Origin: Zerene cesonia
Taxonomy: Eukaryota; Arthropoda; Insecta; Lepidoptera; Pieridae
Assembly (NCBI RefSeq): GCF_012273895.1
Contig: NC_052105.1
Span: 5,370,716 to 5,434,715 of the forward strand
DNA length: 64,000 bases
Direction: 5' to 3'
The notes under the pieces were generated by a model. It did no database searches. It had not been told where the DNA came from and saw only the letters and a list, made by a program, of their open reading frames with translations. Each line of letters opens with the position of its first letter. The stretch's first letter is position 1. The translations under genes were made by a program, and so were the position numbers. Shown here piece by piece: positions 46,628 through 60,145 of this stretch.

Positions 46628-46813
46628 ATTCAATTCAATTCAATTCAATTTATTTCATACATACATACATACATTTTTGACATTTTTAAAATTACAATTT
46701 ATAGCAATTACAATTTAGTTTATATAAACGGTTTGTCTTACATATATTTTTAAAGTTATATACATATATATCAAGCCGATGTTTCCCTAGCTAGATTGCA
46801 GGGCAACCTGTAT
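46628..46813 (-). mobile_element. 3' end of a non-LTR retrotransposon (GAATT tail)
   Basis: It is the reverse complement of the copy at 21626-21793, sharing TCAAGCCGATGTTTCCCTAG and the (CATA)n and (ATTCA)n parts. Both copies break off at about the same point, near the GGGCAACCTG end. Confidence 0.6.
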
Positions 46814-47991
46814 TTAGGAGAAACAGCTTGCTTCTTATTATTATTAATTCTCTTCTTATTTTTATTAATTATATACAACGACGCTAGACGCTAGTCCCGT
46901 TTCGGCACGGACATTAAGATTCCTGTTTTGTACTAAGGGAGCATTTAATCGGGATAAAAAGTATCCAATCACTCAAGTCAGCTCATACCCTATCCTAGTA
47001 ATAGAACCCTTAACATCCCTTTATTTTATTATTATTTATCATCTATCCTTTATTTTTCAGTATTTATTTCTGAAGAATTTCATAAAAATTGGATCATTAC
47101 GTTATGTTGTATAGGGCAGTCAACATCTATCTCGAAATTCAAAAATTTTATGAGCACTTCACTTCGCCCTGTATAATTTTATATTTTTCACCTTTAACTA
47201 ATAAAAAGCATGTCATAAAGCTTTCTTTAAAATACAAATTACTCAATAAATCATATAGGAGTTTCAGCTTATTGTAGCAAGTCCTAGCTACCCTAGAACA
47301 GAAAACAAAAACAGCCGAAATATTCACACAGAGATTTTTCATATCACCTACTGTTATTAAATATGCAGTAGACCAAGAATTGTATCACGTCCTAATGATA
47401 TATTTAAACTATCAATTTAAATTTTAACTCACGATAAATTAATAACGATAACATAATCAGATAAATAAATATGAAATAAATCACCAAACAACACGTGATA
47501 CTTTTAAACTCTTCCCAACACAATACACCACAAATCTCCGAAATATTTCGCCTCTTCCAGACAATTTAGCGGAGACGAGATGAGGAAAACCCGGCCATTT
47601 GCTGTCACTGAGTAAATCGACTCAGGTGGAAACACGTTCCTGCTCTTGAGATTTGGTAGCATTATATGGCGAACGATTAGCGGGAGCGGAAGCGATTTGT
47701 TGTATTTATAAGCGAAACGAGGCAAATGTGAAAAAATACTGGGAAATTTCTAGTTGAGTATAATATATAAGACTTAAAACTCACATATTTTTGTTGTTGC
47801 TAAAACCTATGCATTTGATTTTAACATTTTCTTCATTCAATGAACTTCCGTTTTTATAGTTATTTAAGAAAATATTCTTAACGAATAACGTACCATATGA
47901 CAATAAGTAATATACTATCTTCGTTTTACAGATTATTACATTGGTATCTAAACAAAAATGCTACATAAATACTATATCTCTAATATCGAAA
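46814..47991. other. No gene seen
   Basis: The minus frame at 47504-47725 (73 codons) lies in a patch less AT-rich than its flanks, but its product is not recognised. Confidence 0.4.
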
Positions 47992-48061
47992 CTCGCCACC
48001 AAAAGCTGAACCTTAAGAAACCAAGCCATGTCCTTTGGACATTAAGTGATGGGGTGGCGAG
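47992..48061 (+). ncRNA. Putative 70-nt nested hairpin
   Basis: CTCGCCACC (47992-48000) pairs with GGTGGCGAG (48053-48061). Inside, CTTA (48012-48015) pairs with TAAG (48043-48046) and ATGTCC with GGACAT (48028-48033/48037-48042, loop TTT). All pairs are perfect but they are separated by sizeable internal loops. The length suits a small structured RNA. The broken stem does not suit a canonical pre-miRNA. A chance fold is possible. Confidence 0.2.
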
Positions 48062-49710
48062 GTCACAGGGCCGGATTACGTGATGACGTATTACAATATA
48101 AATTATATAAATTACCCCCGCTTGTTGCTACGTGACTCACAAACAGACAATTGTCTTTCATGATTTCGCGAACTGAGCTTTACGGGAGTTTGAAATATAT
48201 GTATGTTTTTATTTATAGAATAGGCGTTTTTGTCATCTGATTTTAATACTACGGTAGTTATGTCATAAAATTCGATTTGATTATGTTAAGTGATAGTGAA
48301 CGTAGATAAGAAACGAAGCACGTGTATCTAATTTATCACGTTTAAAAATGTGCAAAGCAATACAATTTTAGCATAAAATTTCAGAAACTGCGTTTGTTTT
48401 AATGAATGCATTTATTAAGTATCTACTTAGTTGTTAGTATCTTAGTTGATTATTTCAACTCTTATAAAACCTTTTATCTGCACCCAAAAAGACACAACTA
48501 AATCATTAACACATACGTGTATTTATTTGAAAATAGGAGTTTATTTTTATCAACCGATTCTTCAAATAATTGTGATATTTCAAACGTTTGTAACATTGGT
48601 CACTAAAATAAACACCAAGTCCGTCCGTCCGTCCGTCTATCTTCAAAGACATATGGCGTGACATCGGGAATTCGCCGCGTGCTCTCAAGAAAGGTAATTA
48701 CAAGCGTTTGTGATAGACAGATGGACCCTTTCCCTTGTATTTATATATAAATTGCGCCGTTGAGTGTAATTCGATCGTTATAGTTAATTGATATGCTATT
48801 ATATGGTCCCGTTTATATTGTTTCGAATTATAAAATGTAATGACAAAAGAAAGTTTTGAAATGTATAACCTGATCTCTATGGATCTTCTGAAAGCCTTCA
48901 CGTATGATGTTTCGATTTAAATGCACAACGTTTTATGGTATCATTTACTAAGAAATACATATAATAATGCCATTTTAATATGAACGTGGACTACAAAATT
49001 TTGTACTTGCTGGATTTTTAAAGGGGCAGTAAACTCAGACATACAAAAAGAAAAACAGAAAAGAGTTACCTACATTGTTTTGGGGTCTATGAAACATTCA
49101 TATTGCGGTAGCCGTGGTCTATTATATCATATGTTCAGATTGCTGTAAATAAATAGTTCTTTCAGTAGACTAGCTTTGATTTCGACTTTCATAACATCAT
49201 CATTACTATACATATTTTATCTGTTAAAACGACAAATCAAATCTTAAATCGATTAGTGCTGAATAGACTGTATGGTTGATGTTGAATAGATAGTGATACT
49301 TCATTTGTCAGTTGAATAACTGAAAGACATTCCAAATGTATTTTCGTTTGCGTTTAAAATTCCCGCCAAAGTGCATCAGATTATGTTTCATTATCATTCA
49401 TAACACAATTGGCTATTTATTAGTATAATGAATAGGCTCGCCAACGGATGCGAGGTTATATTTCGCAAATATTCGTGACGATACTAGCAAAAGATATTAA
49501 TTCTAGCTCTTAAATTACAATAGCGACACGCCCTTTACTATCTTATATCTGCGGGAAGCTTTCAAGGATAGCGAATTACAAGTGATCTTGTGAACATGCA
49601 AATTAAATATCAATAAATTATCAGATATTGACGCGTCATCTCGGGTCAAGTAGGCAAACTGATAAAATTATAACTCGCAGATTATATTTTTAAAAGTATT
49701 TATATACATA
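48062..49710. other. No gene seen; short (GTCC)n repeat
   Basis: GTCCGTCCGTCCGTCCGTCT occupies 48619-48638. The remainder is AT-rich without recognisable features. Confidence 0.5.
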
Positions 49711-49851
49711 CCAGCTGCACACCCCGGCTCAGCCCGGGTAGTCCTGTATATATAAACTAAGTTGGATCAAGCTGCACATGATGTGGAAATTTCATTTAGT
49801 AGTTTGCGGACAAACAACGTGACACGTAATTTACATATATAGGTATATAGA
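49711..49851 (-). mobile_element. Helitron family D, shorter copy
   Basis: On the minus strand it starts TCTATATACCTATATATG and has TACGTGTCACGTTGTTTGTC. It ends GGTGTGCAGCTGG (CTRR variant), with the hairpin CCCGG-GCTGAG-CCGGG. It is about 50 bp shorter than the copy at 3706. Confidence 0.65.
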
Positions 49852-52563
49852 TTATGGCCAAGAAGATATGATATGATATAGTAAGAAGATTACTTGATTT
49901 ATTTGATTAAACTGTGCGCAAATATATATTACATTCTTACTTATTTTACTGTCTATAATAACCTTGAAGATCACGAGAAAAGGTCCGTCATCATTTCATT
50001 ATTAAAATTAAATATTAGAAGAGTTGGACGAACTTGCCAAATGACATATATTTGACTTTCAGCCCATTTCATAAACCATAAAGAAAATCCATAAAAGATG
50101 TCTATTAAGTTTTATATTATACTGTACACCAATTTCAGCAAACTTCGTTTACTTACCGTTTCTTATATGAAAAATCATCAAACCCACCAAACCAACCAAT
50201 CCAACTATCCCCTAAATTATCAACGATCTTAAATTTTCAGTGGTTCAAGGCTTAGGAAATTATAATAACATCTTCAAGAGATTACAGGGTGAGTCTAATT
50301 ACCGTAAGATTTCCCTAATTTAGCTCATATCATGATACTACCCCGCGGGTGCCGCCTACACGCAGCCTCGCTATACGTCTCCTGTCTAGTTTACAAAGCT
50401 CTTAGGTTAATTAGTGACTTGGCTGTTTAAACGCTAGTAAAAGAAAAACGAAGCAACATAATATCTTAATAAATTTTAACAAAAAAATCATAATATTGAG
50501 ATGATATGTTTTAAATTGCTTAAACTTTTAGATGCGTGTAATAATTCTGAGCAATTTAACAAATTATTTCGCGAGATTTTACTGTACTTTTTATAAGAAT
50601 ATTAAGAAGTGTAATGTCATCGATGAAGAAAATAATCGACCGGCAGCAAGGCAGATGAATTTGTTTTAAACAGCGACGAGCGATTTCTCTGATGTTTCGT
50701 AAAGTGACTTGTTTTGTATAATTAGATATATAGCAGCTACCGCATTGTTCTTCTAAGCTATAATGTTGTTCACTAAAATTGGATCCAATAATATTGACCA
50801 TAAATTAATAAAATTCATCTAATTGTACAAACCGCATTTAATTTCCAATTACAAAAAAACCAAGCACATGTATATATTACAATTGAATTAATACTACAAC
50901 TGCCTCGTTACAAAGTGGCCTAAATGCCTTAAGCGAAGGCTCTTACGGATGCGGCGCAACCTAATAATTTCTTAATGTCATGCGCTTTGAGCGGAATTAT
51001 TGTTTTGCGCCACAACAATATTGTGCGATTGTTATCTGTACGTTAAACTATTTAACTGTTAAATATTATTCCAATGGTTTACACTAAGCGTTCAAAAAGG
51101 TTCAGTCTAAAGTAGGTTGGAAGGATTGTTTGAATTGACGTTGATTTTAGTTGGGAAATTAATTTGAATTTGTGTTGCGGAAATTTGTCGATAGGGTCGA
51201 ATTTCCTTTATATATAATTACTTATAGGTTGTTCCCTAAAGCGTGGTTTGTTGTCCAAATATCTGAAAATTTATGAATGATCGTTTCGTATAAATTTATA
51301 TACAATAACATTTTGTACTTTTTCTCTCGATCCGTCCGTTACGTATGCAATAAGCTTGCGTTGTTTACGTTTATCAACAAATATTGTCTGTCCATAGTAC
51401 ATGATACTACCTGTGCCCATCGGTTTGTTCCCATATGGTACATGTTTGTCAAGATATTTTTTTAAATCAAACATCACTGCAAAACACTCTTCTTTATTTA
51501 ATTAAATATAGATAACAAATAAGATCTCCCAGTATTTTTTTTTAAATAACATTTTTTGTTCCATACAACGCGAGTGGACAATAAACATCCAAAGGACAGT
51601 CTATAAAAGAAAATGTCAACCGTGAGTCGGCCATAAACATCACAAGAAGAATTTACGAGCGAGCTGTAAGTAGCTAATGGGGACTGCCATTATTGTGGAC
51701 AGAACTAATATCTTTCAATCAATTTGTCTTTTATACTACTTTTAGGAATTTCACAAACTAGCGTTTCACACGCTGCAGTCATAGTTTTCCTAGAAAATTC
51801 CAGAAATATTAGTAATAGGAAGCAAGGAAATTTGATGCAGTCTGTTTTTTTTTGGCTATGATTATTAACATCTTTTCAGTTCATAAGATTCTAAACGTTA
51901 CTTTAACAAAGAATCAAGGCAGCATACATGCTACATGGTTTCGTGTTACAATCAAATGAATAATTAATCACATAACGATATCCTAGCTTACTAAATAACT
52001 ATAAATAAATCAACAACCTACATGCCTTATCTATTTTCTACGAAAAATAAATCTGCTTATTCTAAACTATATTGAAAATACGTAGACCTCTTTTAGCCTT
52101 TGCGTTCACAACTTGTATCATGATGTGAATTAGTAGCAGAATATAAAAACATTTTGCTCAAAATATCTCTAGAAACGCGTTATTAACTTCGCTCGTGTAT
52201 CACAGTCCTTGTATAATAATTTGATTAGCAAAATGTCAAACGTGAGTTCCGTATGTCTGTAACGATCTCTAATTATTCAAGTACTTGGCAAATGCAAGTT
52301 ATTATGGTGGAAAGTGGAAATCGCTTTGTCGCGTAGTTGACTGTTCTCTCGCCTATAATCGTGTTAAATTCTTGGTGAGTGTACCGTTACTATTAAAAGG
52401 AAAGGGATTTGAATACTAGGTTTCTGCACCGGAGTTTTCTCGGATTTAACTACTTTTCTTTGCAGCGTGTTCACTATTCAATTTTTCTCAATAAAACCAT
52501 CGTAATACAAGAAATTTCATAATATCTCTTGTGACTACGATTTGACTTGGAATGGGAAAAACA
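49852..52563. other. No gene seen
   Basis: A GC-rich patch at 50338-50385 (CCCCGCGGGTGCCGCCTACA) is unassigned. Small frames elsewhere look like chance. Confidence 0.45.
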
Positions 52564-52882
52564 CGGAATCCTCCCAGCAGCAGCAGCATCAGCATCTCTT
52601 TGACACAAATTGGGCCAGTTTGTCCTGGGGAAGGTACCCCACCCACACAGAAGATCGGTGCGAAATAGTATCATACGAATGCTACTATGTTTTGTGAGAT
52701 GACTGGAAGGACCGGAGGCCCGTTTCCGTTGTCTTTTCCTCGCCCTTTCCACTCCTTCCCTTCCTGTTGTTAATCCTTCCCTTACTCCCCCTCCTCCCCC
52801 GCCCTCTCTTTTTTCCCTCTCTTTCCGGTGGTGATGGTTTACCATCAGGTGAAGCACCAGCTCAGTTGCATGATAAAGATTA
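52564..52882 (-). mobile_element. Short retroposed element, family S, near full length
   Basis: On the minus strand it runs from GCAACTGAGCTGGTGCTTCA through a long purine-rich middle (GGGCGGGGGAGGAGGGGGAG) to GGGTGGGGTACCTTCCCCAG and a (GCT)n-like end. AAAAACA at 52557-52563 and 52883-52889 is a possible target duplication. The 143-codon minus frame over it is the longest non-gap frame of the window, but it is repeat sequence with low-complexity glycine/arginine translation, not a gene. Confidence 0.7.
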
Positions 52883-53734
52883 AAAAACATCGACCACCAA
52901 AGCAATTAAACAACAGTAAATTAGAGATATCACAGCCTATACGACATAACCTTATAACCAGTAATAAACCTCATAGCAGCATCGTGATACAGCGAAGCAT
53001 ATAATTTAGTTTAAATATAATATTTAGCAATAGTTAACTGCGTTTAAGTATAACCATTGTCTTAAGTTAGACACGGTTCGGGCATCGTGCTTCGCGTAGG
53101 TTTGCGACATTACTTGTCATTACATATTATTGGTGCAGGGTAGTTATAAATAATTGAACACGTGGTTTTTGCAAGCTTTAAATTTTGTGAGATTATGATT
53201 AAAAAACATGAAAATTAAATGAAAAAAAAATCGGGTTGGAGTCATTTTACAATAAAGCGAAAGTATGAATTTTAATATATTAATTGATTCTTATGTACAT
53301 TTTAATGATTTTAATTGTAGCTATAAAAACGTATTTAATATATCAGATTAAACACAGATATATAATTTTAACAATTAAACTGTCTCACGAAGAAATTCAT
53401 TAATGACAATAAGAATTGAATTAGCAGGTCACGTTCAGGTTAATAAAATAGCAAAGAAAGGTCCCAAGCTAAGGGCGCGCTCAGTATTCCTCACCCACCC
53501 TCAAGACCACAAAGGGCAAGGCAAACACTCTGAATGACTAAAATGGAGAATGTATTGAGTCGCGAAATAAAATAAGGGTTGAAAGAATGTGGATATCCTT
53601 GGGATGTATATGGAGATGTTTATACCAATATTTTCTTCCAGAATGACAATGTTTTGGTTAATTTTTTATTTATACCGGTGAGAGACGACACAACGATTAA
53701 AAATTATTTTGTTGAAGTGCTTGCTTTTGTCTTA
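52883..53734. other. No gene seen
   Basis: AT-rich with no recognised features. The 70-codon frame at 53579-53791 partly overlaps the next Helitron fragment. Confidence 0.5.
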
Positions 53735-53885
53735 CTAAAGATAAGGAGTTTGTTTATTTATTTGAATGCGCAGAGCTCAGGTACTAATTGACAAATTATT
53801 TATGCGTTGAAACGTTCATTTACAGAAGAAGGCTAAGCACTATATAACATCTTGTACGACGGATAAAACCACGGAGCACAGCTAG
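53735..53885 (+). mobile_element. Helitron family B-like, diverged
   Basis: TTTATTTGAATGCGCAGAGC, followed by TCAGGTACTAATTG, recalls the family B start. The end is GGAGCACAGCTAG followed by T. The start is approximate. Confidence 0.5.
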
Positions 53886-54687
53886 TACTAAACAACTTAT
53901 ATGATTAGTATTAACAGCTCCACAGGCACGCGATATCAGACGCAAGGGTGACCACAGGTGGACCGCCGAGAACTTCGCAAATATTTGCTTTGCCGGTTTT
54001 CCCATAGATTTGTACGCTACGAAATGCCACTAGCGATAAACGCGTTTATTTAACGGAGCGGATCAAGTATGCTTTGAACAACAAAAAAGGGTTTTGCGAA
54101 ATGTCGCGGCGATAACTCTTTGTGCGTTCTGAAAGGAAAGTTTTATCTGAAAGTTGGGGGTTTTATTGGCTCGCTCTTTTGTTACTGCGCGGATCGCTTG
54201 GGATTCTTGCTTTCAATGTATTAGATAGATTGTTTAAAATGAAACGATTCTGATGTGGGACTGGCTTTTTATTTAGTTTATTAAAGATAGATGACATCTG
54301 TATGCTTTTGTATGAAGCATGTGATTTTTTTTATCAATAAGCTCTTGAAATGAAGTTTACATTTGTCTACATTTAGATCAGGCTTAAAATGAAACAAAGT
54401 CCACTACAATTAAAATTTGCTTTAGTTCTGAACAAAACACGCAAGCATTATCGTATAATTTGCCACCCGAAATTATTTCCTGTACGTGCAATTTGCACTT
54501 TTTGCCCAATAAACTCACTAATTCGATCGTATTCACCAATCGATTTCCTTATAACGTCTCAAATTGGACAAAAAGTTCAATTGTACAATTATCACTGAGA
54601 TAAAGCACTCGTAATGACCGTGGGAGACCGTTCTGTCGCGATATTTAAGACACGAGAGGTGGCGATTCGCGAATTACGCGACGGCAT
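53886..54687. other. No gene seen; CpG-rich patches
   Basis: 54000-54200 and 54600-54685 are richer in CpG than the surroundings (GAAATGTCGCGGCGATAAC; ATTCGCGAATTACGCGACGG). They could be conserved regulatory DNA. No exon is recognised. Confidence 0.35.
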
Positions 54688-54848
54688 TTGATGGAAACCG
54701 GCATGTCCAAGAATCAAAAGTTCGACGACATCTGCCAACCCGCACTTGGCCAGCGTGGTGGATTATGGCCTGAACCCTCATGAGAGGCCTGTGTCCCAGC
54801 AGTGGGAACATATATGGGCTGATGATGATGATGATGATGATTTGATGC
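54688..54848 (+). mobile_element. tRNA-derived SINE, 3' half
   Basis: From GGAAACCGGCATGTCCAAG through CACTTGGCCAGCGTGGTGGA and GTGTCCCAGCAGTGGGAACA to the (GAT)n tail at 54822-54842. The tRNA head is missing (5' truncated). It is well preserved, and it supplies the consensus for the tail. Confidence 0.75.
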
Positions 54849-57800
54849 GATATGGGCGTAATAGTTGGCATTATAAGTATTGGGCAATTATGCAGGATTA
54901 TTGTTATCGGCATGGTACAACGGTTTAGCAAGTTGAAGTGACTGGCCCGATGACTATAAATGCTCCTATAAATCAGAATATGACATGAAATAATATTAGC
55001 TCGACATTGCGGGGGCTAGGTGCGTGCCCCCTGGTAATACTTCCAAATGTGTCTCAAAAGTTTATTATGAGATCAAAAAATGAAGAGTTGTTGTATGTTT
55101 TTTAAAATATTACTATAATTTTTTTAATGTTATTGTTAAGAAATATTTAGCTGTATTTACCATAATGAATTGTATTCATCATTCCTCATATGGATACTCT
55201 TTGTTATTTTTAATAAAAATTTAAATCTAAGTTTATTGCAATTAATGAAAACTAAGCTGCCATAGACATACGGGAAAGAAGTTTTTACTACCACTGTTTT
55301 TTTTGCTAAATAAAACAAAATTTAAACTACACATACATATAAAACCATATCACATTAAATCCGCTCAATTCCAATAATATCTATAACCTAAATTAAAATT
55401 AAAAAGCAATTTGTACGCTAACAGACTTAAACGACCGTCAAGTGATATCTTATAACTTAAGCCGCTTAAGCACGTATCATAATGTCTTGTAATCGGCGAG
55501 CCAGCTTCGTGTCAAATCTTGGTTATATTAAGTTTATGATTACCGTTATGGTTGGAGGCCAAGCGAATTTCTCACACACCCAATTTATGTATTACTAATT
55601 TGTCACAACTGCGCCTTGTAAGGACGCAATCCGATTAGTGATGGTCCATCGAATTAATCGACTAATCGATGTTTTCGAATATTACCTTGAAATCTTATGC
55701 AACTTTTTGTGACGAGTCTTATAGTGAATTGAGCAATTACGTTATTGTGATTACTTGCAAGTAATGCACAATGCTGTGCAGTGATAAGATAATAATTTTG
55801 TTCCGTATGTGTTAAACAAAAAAATAACTTAACGTTTATGCTACAAATGAGTATAGCCGAGACAAATCGATAAGTACATTAAATCAAATTGTATCACTAT
55901 TTATTTATAATATATAACTATTCATGAGAAATTAATCACCAACAAATTATAAGGCTATATCTTTATTATACTGATAAATAATTTAGCGAAAAGACTGAAT
56001 ATTTCTTTCAAATTAACAGTTGTAGAATGCATCTGCCTTAAATCTACATATCACCATCGGACACCACCCGGACGGCGAGAATCGCAACCCAAGTCTTTCG
56101 CTTTACCTTCACGTGGTCAACGTAAAGAGATTAAATACATTCATCTTTTTCGTCTCCCTATGTAACCTCAATAATACTCTAAGCTTTCAAATACATCATC
56201 AATTTCAACACCAACTAGTCACAATTGCACCATGATGTATACAGGTTGAATCTCAATGAATTTACATTGCAATAAATATCGATAAATTGCCTCCCTCACT
56301 CGAGAACCGGTAACGCGACATCGGCCACTATTAATAGTGCAAGTAAATATATTATACGCCTCATTTATTATTATTCTAAGTGAATGATTTAATCTGTTAC
56401 TTAATAGGATTTAAGATATCGTTTTTATCGTATGGTATAAATGGTTACCGAATGTCAAAGCTTTTTCTAAGAGATTGAGTCTGCAATCTCTTCAAGATAC
56501 TTAAGAACGTGTATTCCATTTGCCCAAATTCAACAAAAAGTAAAATTCCTTGTTTTCTGAATGTCATAATTGTTTCAGCTGATGCGAAGAATATCGCATT
56601 TATTAAAAAATTGGCCGTTCCCAAAGGCAATGAAACTCTTGTATATACAAAAGAATATAAAAAACTACTTATACCTTTGATTTTTTTATATTTAGTGTAC
56701 GCTTTAAATGATCCTCTCCGTCAAAAACACTACAGTTCTCACTATATGATATATACGATAAAAAATACCATTAATATGATCCTGTTTCCTCCAATTCGAC
56801 AACCGTCAAAATAAGATACTTAATTGCATTCAGTGACGCTAGCTTTAAAATTGTCAACTGGGTAATTTATACGGTCCAAGTATTGAAATTACATTCCAAT
56901 ATCGAAACGTTCTATCTAGGAGACATTAATTATCATTAACGTTAGAATTGTACATAATTAATGGTACAAAAATGTCATTGCCGCTTGACGTTGGGTGTAA
57001 GGGAAGGTTATTGTTACAAAACCTATATTAGTCACTAATTCACATTGAGAGCTCAATTCGCATATGTAGGCGTTTGGTGCTAAAATTTTATGTCAAAATA
57101 CATTATGCGATTGCAACTCTGTATTGCATTTCGTTTAATTATACTGGCAATCAAACAATTACACTGCTTCTAAGTTTGGCGGCAGAAAAAGTATGATGAT
57201 TCGTTTTAGATTTGAGTAAATTTAAATTGAATTAAGTGGTGATTTTGTACACTATTGGATTCGATTTTGATTTTGATAAAAAGTTCGAAAACAAGCTTTA
57301 ATTTCTGTTAATAATTCTGCTTGTTTTAAAGGAGACAAATCTAATAATTTAATTCAAGTTGTTAAAGTGTATGAAGAAGAAATTTAATTATGTCCTTAAT
57401 CAAAGTATTTTATAGCTTTTTAACGGAAAGATAACTGGTTCTTAGATAATCCATATACGATAAACGTCAATGAGTAATTCATAGCACACATTAAACCAAT
57501 AAACCGCGTACTAATTAGAATGATTAAAATTGCATTCAATATTTATGAGGTAGTAAATAGTTGACGCACAAAGTGACATAAAGTTACAGCTAATCTTTAT
57601 ACATATGCTAATCCATGAGGTTGAAGTTACGCATTTTACTACCATTAGTTCAGCCATAAATAATATTCAAACCTCTTACATTAATATGTATTTGTCTGTT
57701 ATGAAAATAGTGCCTGGATGTGAAATTGAAAGTGAGGTCAATGACATCATGACGTAATTTGTTGTTTATGGTCCTAACCTATAATTTACCTTGTCTGTCC

Positions 57801-58506
57801 TGATTTCCTTAAATGAGATCTAGACTTTATTAAGTATGTTTTGTCACTGATCTATTAATAAGCGTTATGTAGGTAGATTACATGGCTTATGATATGATAG
57901 GACTGAGTTATGCTCACTAAGTTTGACCATAATACCAGGATACATTTTACTCACATGAACTACCATTACATTCAAAAACATCACAATTAATATTTCTAAA
58001 TCTTTCTTAAATGCTTTAATTCTACTTAAATAGCTCAACTTTTCAAGGTCCCATTTTTATTTAACAACCAATTGAATCAGAGGATCTAACTACAATAATA
58101 ATTCAGACATATTTTTTACAATTCTCGAATTGTGCACGCGCAATTACAAAAGCATTGAAGCATAATTATATTTGGGTAACAAAATCACGTTCAAAACATG
58201 GCGACGTGACGGCGTTTTTGGCGGCAAAGTTCATGGCTGTAAAGCCGCGTGTACACTGGGTGACCGGGTGACGTAATCACTTTCGATCTTTATCTGTACC
58301 ATTAGTATAAAGCATTGATTTATTTTAATAAACGCAATTATTGATGGCTTCTCATGGTAGTGTGACCTTCGGTCGCTTTGATTAATTGTATACTTTTCGA
58401 AGCTTATATAGATCGATATTATCATGATCTAAAGGAAAATTTTGACCAAAACAATCTGGTGAGCGAACATTAGGAAATAAATTGTTTTCCTTTTTTCTAT
58501 TTTTTT
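54849..58506. other. Long AT-rich stretch, no gene seen
   Basis: About 3.7 kb without a recognised repeat or exon. A cluster of TAATCGA-type motifs is at 55632-55670. The plus frame at 56509-56814 (101 codons) is AT-rich and unrecognised. Confidence 0.45.
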
Positions 58507-58567
58507 GAGGGATAAAGAAAGGATTGACTACGGGTATAGGAGTGGGAAGAGTAAAGAAAAGAAAAGG
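58507..58567 (+). mobile_element. Family S fragment (middle part)
   Basis: GAGGGATAAAGAAAGGATTG, followed by ACTACGGGTATAGG, matches the purine-rich middle of the copy at 43529. Confidence 0.45.
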
Positions 58568-59287
58568 TTTGTAGTAAAAATTTAGTGTCATCGTCACTAA
58601 GCAAAACGAGACATAAATATAATTTCTAATTATATAATTTCTATATTCTAATATAGTGCAACAATATGAAAAAATTATGGCTACCAAACTTTGCGTAGGT
58701 ATACAATATTTTATTTAGAAAAAACAGCACAGTAAAAAACATGCTACAAACATTTTTATGTTTGTAATAGTTGAGTAGATTGAACTTCACCCGATGAACT
58801 AATTCCTAATTAATTATGATCTAATATTCTCCGCTAACATCTCTTTAATCTAAGATGTTATCTCTTCACAAATTTCGTTAACATTACAAACAGTACCTTA
58901 ACACTAGAACAATGTATGTGTCCATTAACTCAGTATATGTTAATACTGTCCCGCGGCGTCGTCTGATTGAGACAATTTCGTGATTGCCCTCGGTCACTTG
59001 ATTACGTTCATTTTTATCAACATTATTATTTGGTGAACTTTGCGTGATATGTGACGTTATTATAAAGCGAAATTTAATGACATTGTCGTTTGAGGTGAAG
59101 TATCCGTTTCCGCTAATGTTGTAGACATAAATTTGTCTTATATTTCTAATGTTATATACCTCATTAAATGTAAAGTTTGCAAGGAATTTCTAGAAATCCC
59201 AGAGACTATCGCTTAACGTAGAAATATTCTATAGGAACAGAAACGCCTTATGGCGTTTACCGCTCTAACTGTAATAAACTCTTTGGC

Positions 59288-59569
59288 ATGATATATACAT
59301 CTGTTTCTCAGATCGATTTTCTGTATGGACGAGTTTGTGAGCAGCCTGCTGTGTTCTGTGTCCTCAGACCGAGACTTTTTTTTGTGAGTCCCGACCGAGA
59401 ATCTTACCTAGGACCCTTCAGTTCTATGTTCTCACGCGTCAACCACAGTACCAAGGTGGCGGATACTTGCATGCTGGCTTGTAGGTTGTTCGTTTGTATA
59501 TGTCGTTTAGAGCTTCTACAGACCCTCGATTGCGTGTTTACCTACAATACAATAACAATTGCATATTAA
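59288..59569 (+). other. GC-richer open frame, unknown
   Basis: The plus frame is open for 93 codons from an ATG and ends in TAA at 59567-59569. The patch is clearly richer in GC and CpG than its flanks. The translation includes ARLFVCICRLELLQTLD-type hydrophobic and cysteine-rich text. No family is recognised. Equal sharpness of composition on both strands suggests a repeat or regulatory DNA as easily as an exon. Confidence 0.13.
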
Positions 59570-60044
59570 TGGTTTTGTGAACTACATGATTTAAGACCAA
59601 ACTGCACCTGACCATATTAGTAGATATGTAGGAAACCTGTATTCCTGAAATTTAAAAAAAAATGCTGTTAAGGATAATGTTTGTCATAAATAATTTGAAA
59701 CTTTATTGTTATTTATAGTTAAGAGTACTATAGCTTATTATAGTTTAGACTTTAGAGCTTAATAGCATTTAAAATTTAGAAGAGTAAAAAAATATTTTTG
59801 CAACTACCATTCACGTTTGTACAACAGATCTTGTGTATCATTTTGTTAAGTTCCAAACGAATAACGTACATTTACACACCTTCTGTACTCCATTTTTCCC
59901 CTTCACCAATTTCGACAAACAGACGACCCAATAAAACAACAGAACACCCATCATTATATCTATCCGGTGACCTCAACTCGTACGAAAAGTATTAGCTATC
60001 TATTTGTTCCAAAATAAATAGAAACAAACACTAGCGAGATAGCA

Positions 60045-60145
60045 ATCGGTTCCCACCGATCTGCATCGCGCTGAGTCAGCTGTTGTGTCGAAACTTTGAT
60101 TTGATCGCGTCAAACTGACGCCCACGCATCGCTCGCGTCGCGATG
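60045..60145 (+). promoter_or_regulatory. CpG-rich patch with three successive stem-loops
   Basis: The stems are ATCGGT/ACCGAT (60045-60050/60055-60060), GCGTCA/TGACGC (60107-60112/60116-60121) and CATCGC/GCGATG (60127-60132/60140-60145). The CpG content is among the highest in the window. It could be a promoter or enhancer, or a small structured RNA. No gene start is visible next to it. Confidence 0.2.

Noticed and set aside
52474..52905. 143-codon minus-strand frame
   Set aside because: It lies over a family S repeat, and its translation is low-complexity G/R/E from the purine-rich middle.
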